From positions 248,001-312,000 of the forward strand of contig CAVPJX010000005.1 in the NCBI GenBank assembly GCA_963705545.1: a stretch of DNA of 64,000 nucleotides, read 5' to 3'. Below are positions 14,971 through 24,087 of the stretch, piece after piece. Each line of letters opens with the position of its first letter. Within the stretch, counting starts at the first letter, position 1. The DNA is from DATBLY01 sp963705545. GTDB taxonomy: Bacteria; Actinomycetota; UBA4738; HRBIN12. A program made the translations under genes and the position numbers. Under the pieces are notes generated by a model. It worked only from the letters and a program-made list of their open reading frames with translations, had not been told where the DNA came from and did not search any database.

Positions 14971-16158
14971 GTGCCTCTGGACGCGGTCGCGGACCGCGGA
15001 TGGACGCTCGCCGACCTGCAGCTCCCGGTCCTCGCGCTGCGCGAACGCGCGCTCGCCCACAACCTGGCGTTGATGGCCGAGTACTGCCGCGAGCACGACG
15101 TCGAACTGGCGCCGCACGGCAAGACGACGATGGCGCCGGCGCTCTGGCGGCGGCAGCTCGACGCCGGCGCCCGGGGCATCACGGCCGCGAACGCGACGCA
15201 GGCGCGCGCGATGCGCGCGGCCGGCGTGCCGCGGGTGCTGATCGCGAACGAGGTGGTCGACCCCGCGGCGGTCGCGTGGTTGGCGGCGGCGTCCGCCGAT
15301 CCGACGTTCGCGATCGCGTGCTACGTGGACTCGCTGCGCGGGATCCAGTTGCTGGAGGCGGCGAGCTCCGCCGAGCACCCGATCGCGGTGCTCGTCGAGC
15401 TGGGCTCCGAGGGCGGACGGACCGGGTGCCGCTCCGATACCGGGGCCGCCGACCTCGCCACGCGCATCCGCGCGTCCTCCCGGCTCCGGCTGGCCGGCGT
15501 CTCCGGCTACGAGGGCGTGATCTGCCACGACCGCACGCCCGCGTGCCTGGACCGGGTGCGCGCGTTCCTCGATCGGCTGAACGGGCTCGCCCGCACCGTG
15601 CTCGCCGAGGGTCCGGCCGAGACCGGCGAGCCGTTCGTCGTGTCCGCCGGCGGGAGCGTCTTCTTCGACCTGGTCGTCGAGCGGCTCACCGGTCCGTGGC
15701 CGGGCGACGGTCCCCCGCAGGTGCTGCTCCGGTCGGGCTGCTACCTGACGCACGACCACGGCACGTACGAGCGGACGTCCCCGATGCCGGCGACCCTCGG
15801 CGAGCGGGGGTTCCAGCCGGCGCTCGAGCTCTGGAGCGCCGTGCTGTCGCGGCCCGAGCCGGGCCTCGCCCTCCTGGGGTTCGGCAAGCGCGATGCGCCG
15901 CACGACCTGGAGCTTCCGATGCCAACGGTGGCGCACGCTTCAGATGGCGCGAGCCGCGCGGTCGACGGCGCGCTGCGGGTCCGGGCGCTGAACGACCAGC
16001 ACGCGTACGTGGAGGTCTCGGAGGGCTTCGTTCTGGAGCCCGGCGATGTGGTCGGTTGCGGCATCTCGCACCCGTGCACGGCGTTCGACAAGTGGCGCGT
16101 CCTGCCCGTGCTCGACGATGACGACCGCGTGATCGACGCCGTTGCGACGGTGTTCTAG
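14971..16158 (+). CDS. D-serine dehydratase-like / D-threonine aldolase-like PLP enzyme
   Basis: A 395-residue fold-type III PLP protein. The alanine-racemase-like barrel carries the PLP lysine in LAPHGKTTMAPALW (about residue 51), then VLVELGSEGGRTGCRS and SAGGSVFFD. The C-terminal domain carries GISHPCTAFDKWR, where His and Cys match the zinc ligands of eukaryotic D-serine dehydratase and D-threonine aldolase. It likely acts on a D-3-hydroxy amino acid; the substrate cannot be told. GTG at 14971 is the first start in frame, though homologues can begin slightly earlier. A DAP/ornithine decarboxylase-type enzyme lies at 18 kb. Confidence 0.8.
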   Translation: MPLDAVADRGWTLADLQLPVLALRERALAHNLALMAEYCREHDVELAPHGKTTMAPALWRRQLDAGARGITAANATQARAMRAAGVPRVLIANEVVDPAAVAWLAAASADPTFAIACYVDSLRGIQLLEAASSAEHPIAVLVELGSEGGRTGCRSDTGAADLATRIRASSRLRLAGVSGYEGVICHDRTPACLDRVRAFLDRLNGLARTVLAEGPAETGEPFVVSAGGSVFFDLVVERLTGPWPGDGPPQVLLRSGCYLTHDHGTYERTSPMPATLGERGFQPALELWSAVLSRPEPGLALLGFGKRDAPHDLELPMPTVAHASDGASRAVDGALRVRALNDQHAYVEVSEGFVLEPGDVVGCGISHPCTAFDKWRVLPVLDDDDRVIDAVATVF

Positions 16159-16173
16159 GCGACGGCTCGCGCC

Positions 16174-16195
16174 CCCCGCGACGCCCTCCGCGGGG
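16174..16195 (+). terminator. Hairpin after the D-serine dehydratase-like gene
   Basis: CCCCGCG and CGCGGGG form a perfect 7-bp stem around an 8-nt loop, 15 nt after the stop. No T-tract. Confidence 0.45.
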
Positions 16196-16206
16196 CCGGT
16201 CGCCGG

Positions 16207-16212
16207 TACGAT
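16207..16212 (+). promoter_or_regulatory. -10 box of the L,D-transpeptidase gene (leaderless)
   Basis: TACGAT, 6 nt before the ATG at 16219. This favours that ATG over the in-frame GTG at 16213. Confidence 0.45.
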
Positions 16213-16218
16213 GTGCGG

Positions 16219-17397
16219 ATGCATGCCCGCCGCGGATCCGTTGCCTCGCTCGCCGTCTGCCTCGTCCTGGCGGTCGCCGGCGTCGGGGGAGCGACGATCC
16301 CGGCGAACGCCCAGACCACGGGCGTCACGCTCACCGCGTCCCCGGCCGAGGTGACGTTCGGCGCGACGGTGGGTCTGATCGCGACGGTCGATCCGGCCGT
16401 GGCCGGACAGGCGGTGGCGATCCTCGACGCCGACGCGCGGACGATCGCCAGCGGTGTGACGGGATCGGGAGGTCGCTTCCGCGCGACGATCGAGCCGCGC
16501 GCCGATCTCTCGCTCCACGCGACATCGGACGGGCTCGAGAGCGCGCCGGTCAGCGTGCGGGTCGACCCGGTCCTCACGGTCGAGACGGGGACCGCGATGC
16601 TCTACGGCGACCTGGCCGTGTCGGGACGGTTCCAGCCGGCACGACCGGGGGTCGAGGTGCGGATCCAGCTGGTGCGGTCCGGGTCGGTCGTCGCCACGAA
16701 GAAGGCACCGATGAGCGCGGGCGGCCGCTTCGCCACCGCCCTGCGGCTCTCCGAGCCCGGGACCTACCGAGTGAAGGCGTTCCTCGACGCCGACGACCTG
16801 CAGCCCGCCTCGAGCACGGCGGTCGTCGCGGTCCACGAGCTGCCCGACCTCGCCCTCGGGTCGCGCGGCGCGGCGGTGGAGGTGCTGGAGCGTCGATTGG
16901 TCGAGCTCCGCTACCACCTGCGGGGCGTCGACGATGTGTTCGACTTCCGCACCGCCGACGCCGTGATGGCCTTCAGCAAGGTGCAGCGGATGCCGCGCGT
17001 GCAGACCGTGACGTCGTCCGTGTGGCGGGCGCTCGCGCGACCGCGCTCGTTCGTGCCGCGCGATCGCAGCCAAGGGTTCCACATCGAGGTCGACCAGACG
17101 CGACAGGTGCTCGCGACCGTGCTCGACGGTCGGGTCGCGGCGATCTTCCATGTCTCCACCGGGAAGGCCTCCACGCCCACGCGCGACGGGACGTTCCACG
17201 TGTTCAGCAAGCTCGCCGGCTTCAGCCCGAAACGCCTGTACTACCCGAGCTTCTTCGACGGGGGGCGGGCGATCCACGGCTGGACCGACGTGCCGACCTA
17301 CCCGGCGAGCCACGGGTGCGTGCGGGTTCCGTACTGGATCGCGATCTGGATCTTCGACCAGGCCGACTACGGCACCCCGGTGATCGTCTACCACTGA
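16219..17397 (+). CDS. Secreted L,D-transpeptidase (YkuD) with peptidoglycan-binding domain
   Basis: About 392 residues. A signal peptide (MHARRGSVASLAVCLVLAVA, cleavage near ANA-QT) is followed by two Ig-like beta domains (about 35-205), a peptidoglycan-binding-like helical motif (LALGSRGAAVEVLERRLVEL) and a YkuD domain. The catalytic motif is HGWTDVPTYPASHGCVRVPYW with HxxxxxxxxxSHGCVR. Such enzymes make 3-3 crosslinks in peptidoglycan outside the membrane. ATG at 16219 is preferred because of the TACGAT box; a GTG at 16213 is in frame. Confidence 0.9.
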   Translation: MHARRGSVASLAVCLVLAVAGVGGATIPANAQTTGVTLTASPAEVTFGATVGLIATVDPAVAGQAVAILDADARTIASGVTGSGGRFRATIEPRADLSLHATSDGLESAPVSVRVDPVLTVETGTAMLYGDLAVSGRFQPARPGVEVRIQLVRSGSVVATKKAPMSAGGRFATALRLSEPGTYRVKAFLDADDLQPASSTAVVAVHELPDLALGSRGAAVEVLERRLVELRYHLRGVDDVFDFRTADAVMAFSKVQRMPRVQTVTSSVWRALARPRSFVPRDRSQGFHIEVDQTRQVLATVLDGRVAAIFHVSTGKASTPTRDGTFHVFSKLAGFSPKRLYYPSFFDGGRAIHGWTDVPTYPASHGCVRVPYWIAIWIFDQADYGTPVIVYH

Positions 17398-17404
17398 GCC
17401 CCCG

Positions 17405-17424
17405 GGCGCCTCTGGGGAGGTGCC
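17405..17424 (+). terminator. Hairpin after the L,D-transpeptidase gene
   Basis: GGCGCCTC and GAGGTGCC pair with one mismatch around TGGG, 8 nt after the stop codon. Confidence 0.4.
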
Positions 17425-17500
17425 GGCATGGTGACCGCGGCTTCAGCCAGCGGGTTCGCGGTGCCGATGTTCCTATCCGGCTCTCGAGCGAGGAGGAACC

Positions 17501-18013
17501 ATGCGGGCGGACACGATCACGTACCCAGGGGTCGGCGTCGCGGTCGGCGGGCTGTTCGGCGCGCTGGGTGTGTTCGCCGATTGGTTCAGCTACACGGCGA
17601 CGATCGCGGGCGGGCAGCTCACGATCGGGATCCCCGGCACCGAAGACTGGAGCGGCCGCTTCGCGGTGGTCGCGGGCTTCTCCGCCCTGCTGTTCGGCGG
17701 GGCGTACATCCTGCTGTCCGACCCGATCCTCCGCAAGGTGAGCGGCGTGGCGATGGCGGCCTCGTCGGCCGTCCTGCTCGTGATGTCGTTGTGGGGAGCC
17801 CTCCGGGTCGACGAGGTGGTGCCGAGCGTCGTGGCAGGCAGCGGCCTCGGCGACGTCCCGTTCACGGCCTCCATCGGCCCGGGGCTCGCGGTGTCGTTCG
17901 TCGGCGGCGTGCTGGCGTTCGTCAGCTCGTTCCTCGCGATCCGTCATCCCGGCGCCGAGACGGTCGAGGACGCCGCCGAAGTGCCGGTCGAGGCGGCCGT
18001 CGAGGCCGGCTGA
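17501..18013 (+). CDS. Four-helix membrane protein of unknown function
   Basis: A 170-residue protein with about four hydrophobic segments (residues 10-28, 50-70, 78-98 and 122-145) and an acidic C-terminal tail (VEDAAEVPVEAAVEAG). GAGGAGG lies about 7 nt before the ATG, so it is leadered, unlike several neighbours. I do not recognise a family; the pattern resembles small actinobacterial integral membrane proteins. It sits between a secreted transpeptidase and a PLP decarboxylase with no clear functional link. Confidence 0.7.
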   Translation: MRADTITYPGVGVAVGGLFGALGVFADWFSYTATIAGGQLTIGIPGTEDWSGRFAVVAGFSALLFGGAYILLSDPILRKVSGVAMAASSAVLLVMSLWGALRVDEVVPSVVAGSGLGDVPFTASIGPGLAVSFVGGVLAFVSSFLAIRHPGAETVEDAAEVPVEAAVEAG

Positions 18014-18027
18014 GCGGAACGTCCCGG

Positions 18028-18033
18028 TAGGCT
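18028..18033 (+). promoter_or_regulatory. -10 box of the PLP decarboxylase gene
   Basis: TAGGCT, 9 nt before the ATG at 18043, with no ribosome binding site between. Confidence 0.45.
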
Positions 18034-18042
18034 ACGCCCCGC

Positions 18043-19302
18043 ATGGGGCGGACCCGGGAGCTGCGACGACGCGTCTGGTGGGAACGTCCCGGGCTCGAGG
18101 TCCGGGACGGCCGCCTGACGATCGCCGGCCGCGACGCCGAGTCGATCGCGCGCGAGCACGGCACGCCCGTGTTCGCCCACGATCTGACGCGTGTCGAGGA
18201 ACAGGCCCGGGCGCTCCAGGCGGCGCTCGCGGGCGCCAGCCTCGAGGGGCGCGTGCGCCTGGCGCTGAAGGCGCAGCGGGCACCGGAGCTGCTCGCGTAC
18301 GTCCGAAGGCTCGGCCCGCCCGGTTCGGACGAGAGCGTCGGGATGGACGTCTGCTCGCCGCGGGAGGTGGAGTGGGCGCTCGCGCACGGCTGGGAACCTG
18401 CGGAGATCAGCTACACCGGCACGAACCTGTCCGACCGCGACGTCCGACGGATCCTCGCGCACGACGGCGTCCACCTGAACGTCGACCTCATCACGCAGAT
18501 CGACCGGGTCGGCCGGGCGGCGCCGGGACGCACGATCGGGATCCGGGTGAACCCGCGCGGCGGCGCCGGGTTCGAGGGGGGCGAGCACACCCTGTACTCG
18601 GGTCCGCGTCCGACGAAGTTCGGGATCTTCCCCGAGCAGCTGGACGAGGCGCTCGGGGTCGCCGCGCGGCACGGCCTGACGATCGACACGGTCCACTGCC
18701 ACGTCGGCGACGGCTACCTGAACGAGGGCCTGCCGGTCTTCGACACCGTGATCGGGCGCGTCGCCGAGATGACGCGGCACCTGCTCGACCGCGGCTGCCC
18801 GATCCGCGAGGTGAACACCGGCGGCGGGCTGGGCGTGCCGCAGCGGGCGGGCGACGAGCCGCTCGACCTGGCGGCCTGGGCGGAGATCCTCGGACGCCAT
18901 CTCGGGCCGCTCGGCGTCGCGGTGGGGACCGAGCCCGGCGACTTCCTCGTGAAGGAGTGCGCGACGCTGCTCGCCGAGGTCGTCACCGTCGAGGATCGCG
19001 ACGGCGTGCGCTTCGTCGGGCTCGATGTGGGTTGGAACGCGGCCGGGGAGCACTTCGTGTACCGCTCGCCCGTGGACGTCGTGCTCTGCCGGGCACCGGG
19101 GTCCCCGCCGAGCGGCGTCGTTACGTTCGCCGGCCACATCAACGAGGGCGACGACCTGTTCGGCGAGGAGGTGCCGTTCCCGGAGGTCGCGGAGGGCGAT
19201 ATCGTCGCCCTGCTGAACCTGGGGAGCTACAACGCGTCGATGACGTCGGAGCACTGCCTGCGCGAGCCGGCCGGATCGGTGTTCTTCGCGGAGCGGAACT
19301 GA
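18043..19302 (+). CDS. Fold-type III PLP decarboxylase (diaminopimelate/ornithine decarboxylase family)
   Basis: A 419-residue protein. The PLP lysine is in RLALKAQRAPELLAYV, followed by VGMDVCSPREVEWAL, VNPRGGAGFEGG, the HCHVGDGYLNEG histidine, and NTGGGLGVP (phosphate loop). The C-terminal beta domain retains VGWNAAGEHFVY and VVTFAGHINEGDDLFGE, where the usual CESxD motif is replaced. The closest functional guess is a diaminopimelate decarboxylase-like enzyme, but the changed C-terminal site means the substrate may differ. It is followed 4 nt later by the MBL hydrolase gene, probably one operon. Confidence 0.75.
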   Translation: MGRTRELRRRVWWERPGLEVRDGRLTIAGRDAESIAREHGTPVFAHDLTRVEEQARALQAALAGASLEGRVRLALKAQRAPELLAYVRRLGPPGSDESVGMDVCSPREVEWALAHGWEPAEISYTGTNLSDRDVRRILAHDGVHLNVDLITQIDRVGRAAPGRTIGIRVNPRGGAGFEGGEHTLYSGPRPTKFGIFPEQLDEALGVAARHGLTIDTVHCHVGDGYLNEGLPVFDTVIGRVAEMTRHLLDRGCPIREVNTGGGLGVPQRAGDEPLDLAAWAEILGRHLGPLGVAVGTEPGDFLVKECATLLAEVVTVEDRDGVRFVGLDVGWNAAGEHFVYRSPVDVVLCRAPGSPPSGVVTFAGHINEGDDLFGEEVPFPEVAEGDIVALLNLGSYNASMTSEHCLREPAGSVFFAERN

Positions 19303-19306
19303 CCGG

Positions 19307-20090
19307 ATGACCGAGGTCCAGCTCCCCGTCGCCGATCCGTGGTTCCGGGTTCGGGACGTCGGCGACGGGTTGACCGGCCTCGACGAGCCCCACGTCGACG
19401 CGCTGCTCCTGTCGAACGTCTGGGTTCTCCGCGGCCGGGAGCGCGCGCTGGTGGTCGACACCGCGAACGGGTTCGGCGACCTGGCGGCGGCGGTCAAGTC
19501 GCTCGTGGGCGACGTCCCGGTCGTCGCCGTGGCGACGCACGGCCATTTCGACCACGTGGGCGGGCTCGCGGGGTTCGAGGACCGTCGGTGCCACGCCGGC
19601 GACGCCGACGACGTCCGTTCGCCGTACCCGATGCGTGTGCGGCGTCGGGACTTCCCGCCGGATGCCGAGGACGAGTTCGCGGTCTACGGGCTGCCGGTCC
19701 CCGAGCTGCTGATCGACGCGTTGCCGGACGCCGCCTTCGACGTGGGCGGGTGGGTGAGCCCAGGGGCCGAGCCGAGCTCGTTCGTCGAGGACGGCGACGT
19801 CGTCGACCTGGGGGACCGAGCGTTCGTCGTGCTGCACGTCCCCGGCCACACGCCCGGGAGCGTCGCGCTGTGGGAGGCAGAGACCGGCCTGCTGTTCACG
19901 GGCGACATGCTCTACCTCGACGATCACCTGGAGTTCGAGGACCCGGACGCGGCGCGGTCCTCGCTCGCGCGGATGCGCGAGCTCGCCCCGCGCCGCGTCC
20001 TCCCCGGCCACGGGGAGCCGCTGGACGCCGATCGAGGCGCTCGGGATGATCGACCAGGAGCTCGCGCGGCTGGAGGCGGCGGCGAACTAG
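19307..20090 (+). CDS. Metallo-beta-lactamase fold hydrolase (one frameshift)
   Basis: About 260 residues when one extra base near 20032 is removed. It has ATHGHFDHVGGL (HxHxDH zinc motif; THGHFDH), VLHVPGHTPGSVAL, LLFTGDMLYLDD and VLPGHGEPL. In the given sequence the frame shifts after HGEPLDA; the other frame continues IEALGMIDQELARLEAAAN and stops at 20090. The uncorrected frame runs far downstream into the next gene and is not a real protein. Function is unknown beyond hydrolase. It starts 4 nt after the PLP decarboxylase. Confidence 0.85.
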
Positions 20091-20105
20091 TCCGTCTCAG
20101 ACTAG
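20087..20105 (+). terminator. Short hairpin covering the MBL stop codon
   Basis: CTAGTC and GACTAG pair across a 7-nt loop; the stop TAG is in the left arm. The right side, CAGACTAGAGG, is identical to the right arm of the stronger hairpin at 36843-36867. Confidence 0.35.
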
Positions 20106-20379
20106 AGGCGAAGGGCGCAGATGGCCGCGTCCCGGCGAGCGGGGCTCCGCGGCCGTCGGCACCGCAGAGACCGCACGCGCCCGCCGGGACCACGCGGCCG
20201 TCCCGGCCCGCGATCGCTCGCGGACCGGGGGCTTCCCGCCGGGGCCCGACGCGATCGGAGAAGGGCTTGGAGCCTGCGGTCGGCAACGGGGAGCCACCCG
20301 AGGTATCGGCCGGGAGGGGGTCCCCGGCGCACCGACCGAAGGTCAGGTTCGGCTCGGCCGTTGGTCCTATGCCCGAGGC
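20106..20379. other. Intergenic stretch with nothing recognised
   Basis: Apart from the flanking hairpin and the TATGCT box at 20380, this 270-base stretch shows no gene-like composition, RNA fold or repeat. Open frames that cross it are extensions of the frameshifted MBL gene. Confidence 0.5.
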
Positions 20380-20385
20380 TATGCT
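20380..20385 (+). promoter_or_regulatory. -10 box of the amidohydrolase gene (leaderless)
   Basis: TATGCT, 7 nt before the ATG at 20393. It selects this ATG over in-frame ATGs at 20369 and 20381. Confidence 0.45.
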
Positions 20386-20392
20386 CGCCCGC

Positions 20393-21629
20393 ATGACCGA
20401 CGCGGTGGTGCGGGCGGGCCGGCTGATCGACGTCGACGCGGGCGAGGTCCGCACGGGCGTCCGCCTGACGATCCGCGACGGGCTCGTCGCGGCCGTCGAG
20501 CCGGACGAGGGCCCGCTGCCCGAGGGCGCGACGGTCCACGACCTCACCGGACGCACGGTGCTGCCCGGCCTGCTGGACATGCACGCGCACATGATCGGCG
20601 AGCTCGAGGACGGCCACGGCTACGCCTCGCTCGTGATGCGGACCGCGGCGCAGGAGGCGATGACGGGGGTCCGCAACGCGCGCGACACCGTCCTGGCCGG
20701 CGTGACGACGGTCCGCGACGTGGGCACGTTCCGGGCGTTCGTCGACTGCGCGCTCCGCGACGCGATCGACGCCGGGATCACGATCGGCCCGCGGATGATG
20801 TGCGCGGGCGCGTTCGTCACGCCGCTCCGGCGGCGGCGGCGACGTCACCGGCCTGGCGCCCGACGTCGACGCGGTCGTCCCGCGCGACCTGCGGTTCGGC
20901 GTGTCCGACTCGCCGGACGAGGTCCGGGCGGCGGTGCGGCGGATCCTGCACGGCGGCGCCGACTTCATCAAGGTGATCGCCACGGGCGCGGTGCTGACCG
21001 AGGGCACGACGCCGGGCGCGCCGGAGTTCAGCGAGGCCGAGCTCCGCGCCGCCGTCGAGGAGGCCGCGCTGTACGGGACGCACGTCGCCGCGCACGCCCA
21101 CGGCGCCGAGGGCATCAAGCGCGCGGTCCGCGCCGGCGTGCGCTCGATCGAGCACGGCTCGCTGATGGACGACGAGGCGATCGAGCTGATGGCCGACCGC
21201 GGCACGTACCTGGTCGCCGACATCTACGACGGCGACTGGATCGCCGAGGAGGGCGCGCGCGCCGGCTGGTCCGCCGAGGTGCTCCGCAAGAACGAGGAGA
21301 CGACGCAGGCGCAGCGCGACGGCTTCGAGAAGTGCGTGAAGGCGGGCGTGAGGATCGCCTACGGCACCGACAGCGGCGTGTACCCGCACCGGTTCGTCTG
21401 CCGCCAGTTCGCGAAGATGGTGAAGCACGGCCTGACCGAGATGGCCGCGATCCAGAGCGCCACCCGCGTCGCCGCCGAGCTGATGGGCTGGTCCGACCGC
21501 GTCGGGTCGCTCGCGGTGGGCAAGCACGCGGACCTGGTCGCCGTCGACGGCGACCCGCTCGAGGACATCACGGTCCTCGAGGACATCGGCTTCGTGATGA
21601 AGGCCGGCGAGGTCTTGAAGGGGGTCTAG
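20393..21629 (+). CDS. Metal-dependent amidohydrolase (imidazolonepropionase/prolidase-like group; one frameshift)
   Basis: About 411 residues after removing one extra base near 20824, at GAFVTP followed by a GGGGDVTG loop. It has DMHAHMIGELEDG (first zinc pair), VTTVRDVG, GADFIKVIATGAVLTEG (metal-bridging lysine region), VAAHAHGAEGIKRAV, SIEHGSLMDDEA and YGTDSGVYPH with the catalytic aspartate. It ends GKHADLVAVDGDPLEDIT as in typical amidohydrolases. Substrate is unknown; relatives hydrolyse dipeptides, cyclic imides or carbamates. Its stop overlaps the stop of the convergent aminotransferase gene. Confidence 0.85.
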
Positions 21630-23999
21630 TCCTCGACGTCGGTCAAGACCGCGTCGAGGGTCTCCAGCAATAGGGCGGCCTCCTGCGCCGCGAGCACCAG
21701 CGGTGGGCGGATCTTCAGGACGTTGCCGTCGGGGCCCGTCGTGCCGATCAGGACGCCGCGCTCGCGCATCCCGTTCAGGATCGCGTCGGCGACGTCGGGC
21801 GCCGGCTCGCGCGTGTCGCGGTCACGCACGAGCTCGATGCCGAGCAGCAGGCCGGCGGAGCGGACGTCGCCGATCGCGTCGTGCCGCTCGGCGAGCGCGC
21901 GGACGCCGTCGGTGAGCCGCGTCGCCCATCGCCGCGGCGTTCGCGATCAGGTCCTCGCGCTCGATCACGTCGAGGACGGCGAGCGCCGCCTCGGCGGCGA
22001 CGGGGTTGCCGCCGTACGTGCTGAAGAACTCGGTCTCGGCGGCGAACCGCTCGGCGATCTCGGCGCGCGTGATCACGGCGGCGACCGGGTGGCCGTTGCC
22101 CATCGGCTTGCCGAGCGTGACGAAGTCCGGCTCGAGCGCCGTGCACCTGGATAGCCCCACAGGCGCTGGCCGTTGCGGCCGTAGCCGACCTGGACCTCGT
22201 CGGCGACGTACAGGCCGCCGGCGGCGCGCACCCGCTCGACGACGTCGCGCAGGTAGCCGTCGGGCGGCGAGAACACGCCGTCGCTGATGAAGCCGGGGTC
22301 GATCATCACCATCGCGGGCTCCAGGCCGCGCTCGCGGAGCGAGGCGATCGCGACGTCGACCGACGCCGCGGCGTGCGCCGACCAGCCCTCGGCCTCGCGG
22401 AACGCGCCGCGGTACGGATCGGGCGGCGGGAACGTCGCGACGTGCGCCGGCCGGCCGGAGCCGAGCCACTCCTCGGGCGAGAGGTCCGACGTCGCGGCGG
22501 TCACGCCGTGGTACGCGAACGAGGTCACGATCGCCCCGCCGTGGCCGGTCGCGACCGTCGCCATCCGCCAGGCCAGGTCGTTCGCCTCGCTGCCGGAGTT
22601 CACGAACATCACGGTGTCGAGGCCCTCGGGCATCGAGGCGACGAGCCGCTCGGCCAGGTCGAGCGCGGAGCGGTGCAGGTAGCGGGTGTTCGTGTTCAGG
22701 AGCGCGGCCTGACGCGCGATCGCCTCGACCACGTGCGGGTGGCAGTGCCCGACGACCGGCACGTTGTTGTACGCGTCCAGGTACGAGCGGCCGTCGGCGT
22801 CGGTCATCCACGCGCCGCGCGCCAGCACCAGGTGCAGCGGCCGGTCGTACGTGAGCGGCGAGATCGCGGGGCCGAACAGCCGGCGACGGCGCTCGACCAG
22901 CTCCTCGATCGACGCGCCCGTCGCGACCGTCGTCGGCGCGCCGGTCGCGGCCGTCACCGCCTCGTGGATCCGGCGCTGGTACGCGGCATCCCCGAGCTCG
23001 TCCCAGAGCGTGAGCATCGTCCACACGCCCTCGGCCCAGCCGCCCAGGTACTCGGCGTTCTCGGGATACAGGGGCACGCGCCACGCCGAGATCACCGCGG
23101 TGGTCGTCCACCGCGTGAGCGAGCAGGTCGGGCAGGAGCGCGATCTCGTCGTCCTCGAGCGGCGTCACGCCGTGGAAGCCCTGCACGACGGCCTCGAGCG
23201 TCTCGAAGTGGTCGGGCCGCTCGCCCATCAGGGCCTCGACCGTCGACACCAGGTCGCAGACGGTCGCCGTGTAGGCGATGTCGCCGAAGTCGACGATGCC
23301 CGACAGGCGCTGGTCGTCGTCGAACAGGGCGTTGTCGGTCGTGAGGTCGTTGTGGATCACCTGCGCCCGCAGGCCCTCGAAGCGCGGCAGCACGCGCTCC
23401 TCGTAGCGGTCCAGCACGCGCGTCACGATCGCGCGCCGCACGGGGTCCTCGACGCGGTCGAGCAGCGGCCGGAGGTCCAGCGCGTACCGCAGGTTCCACA
23501 GCAGTGGGTTGTCGGCGGCCGGGTGGAAGAAGCCGCGGAGCGCCCGGCCCAGGCGCGCCGACGCGGCGCCGAACGCGGGCAGCCGGTCGAGCCGCAGGTC
23601 CGCGGGCTCCAGCGTCCGTCCGGTCAGGTGGGTGACCATCCGGACCGCGTGCTTGCGTCCGTCGGGGCCTTCGATCGTCCGCTGCGCCTCGCCCTCGATG
23701 GTCGGGACCACGCGCATCACCGGCAGGCCGGGGTCGGTGCGCGCCACGTGGAGCAGCGCCTGGGTCTGCAGGTCGACGATCGCCGGGTCCTCGGCCGCGT
23801 TCATGATCTTCAGCACGAACGACGTCCCCTCGCCCGTCTCGATCCGCAGGTTCTGGTCGCGCTCGCTGACCAGCGGGTGCGCGCTCCCGCGGACGCCGAA
23901 CAGGTCCGCGGCCAGGCGCTCGGCCTCGCCCGTGGACAGCTGGGGCGGCGGCTCGTCCAGGGGATCGAGCGGGGCGGCGTGGGGCGTGTGGTCGGTCAT
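21626..23999 (-). CDS. Fusion of APH-like kinase domain and class III aminotransferase (about four frameshifts)
   Basis: About 789 residues once extra bases near 23103, 22150, 22140 and 21925 are removed. Residues about 1-310 are an aminoglycoside-phosphotransferase-like kinase: SFVLKIMN, VIHNDLTTDNALFDDD (catalytic loop) and IVDFGDIAYT (metal site). The rest is a PLP class III aminotransferase: VNSGSEANDLAWRMA, SFAYHGVTAATSD, VADEVQVGYGRNG and FVTLGKPMGNGHPVAAV with the PLP lysine. Similar fusions occur in phospholyase-type aminotransferases related to ethanolamine-phosphate or hydroxylysine metabolism. Divergent from a second aminotransferase at 24088. ATG with GGAG nearby; TAGCAT about 25 nt further up. 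Confidence 0.8.
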
Positions 24000-24087
24000 G
24001 ACGGCTCCCGGTCGGGAGGGCTGCATGCTAGCGGGCCGGCGGCCCCGTCTGGGAGCATGTCGGACGACGCGCGCAGGAGGGATCCGG

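Noticed and set aside
19307..21673. 788-codon plus-strand frame that seems to fuse MBL and amidohydrolase
   Set aside because: The middle is out-of-frame or noncoding sequence. The two enzymes each need one base correction and are separate.
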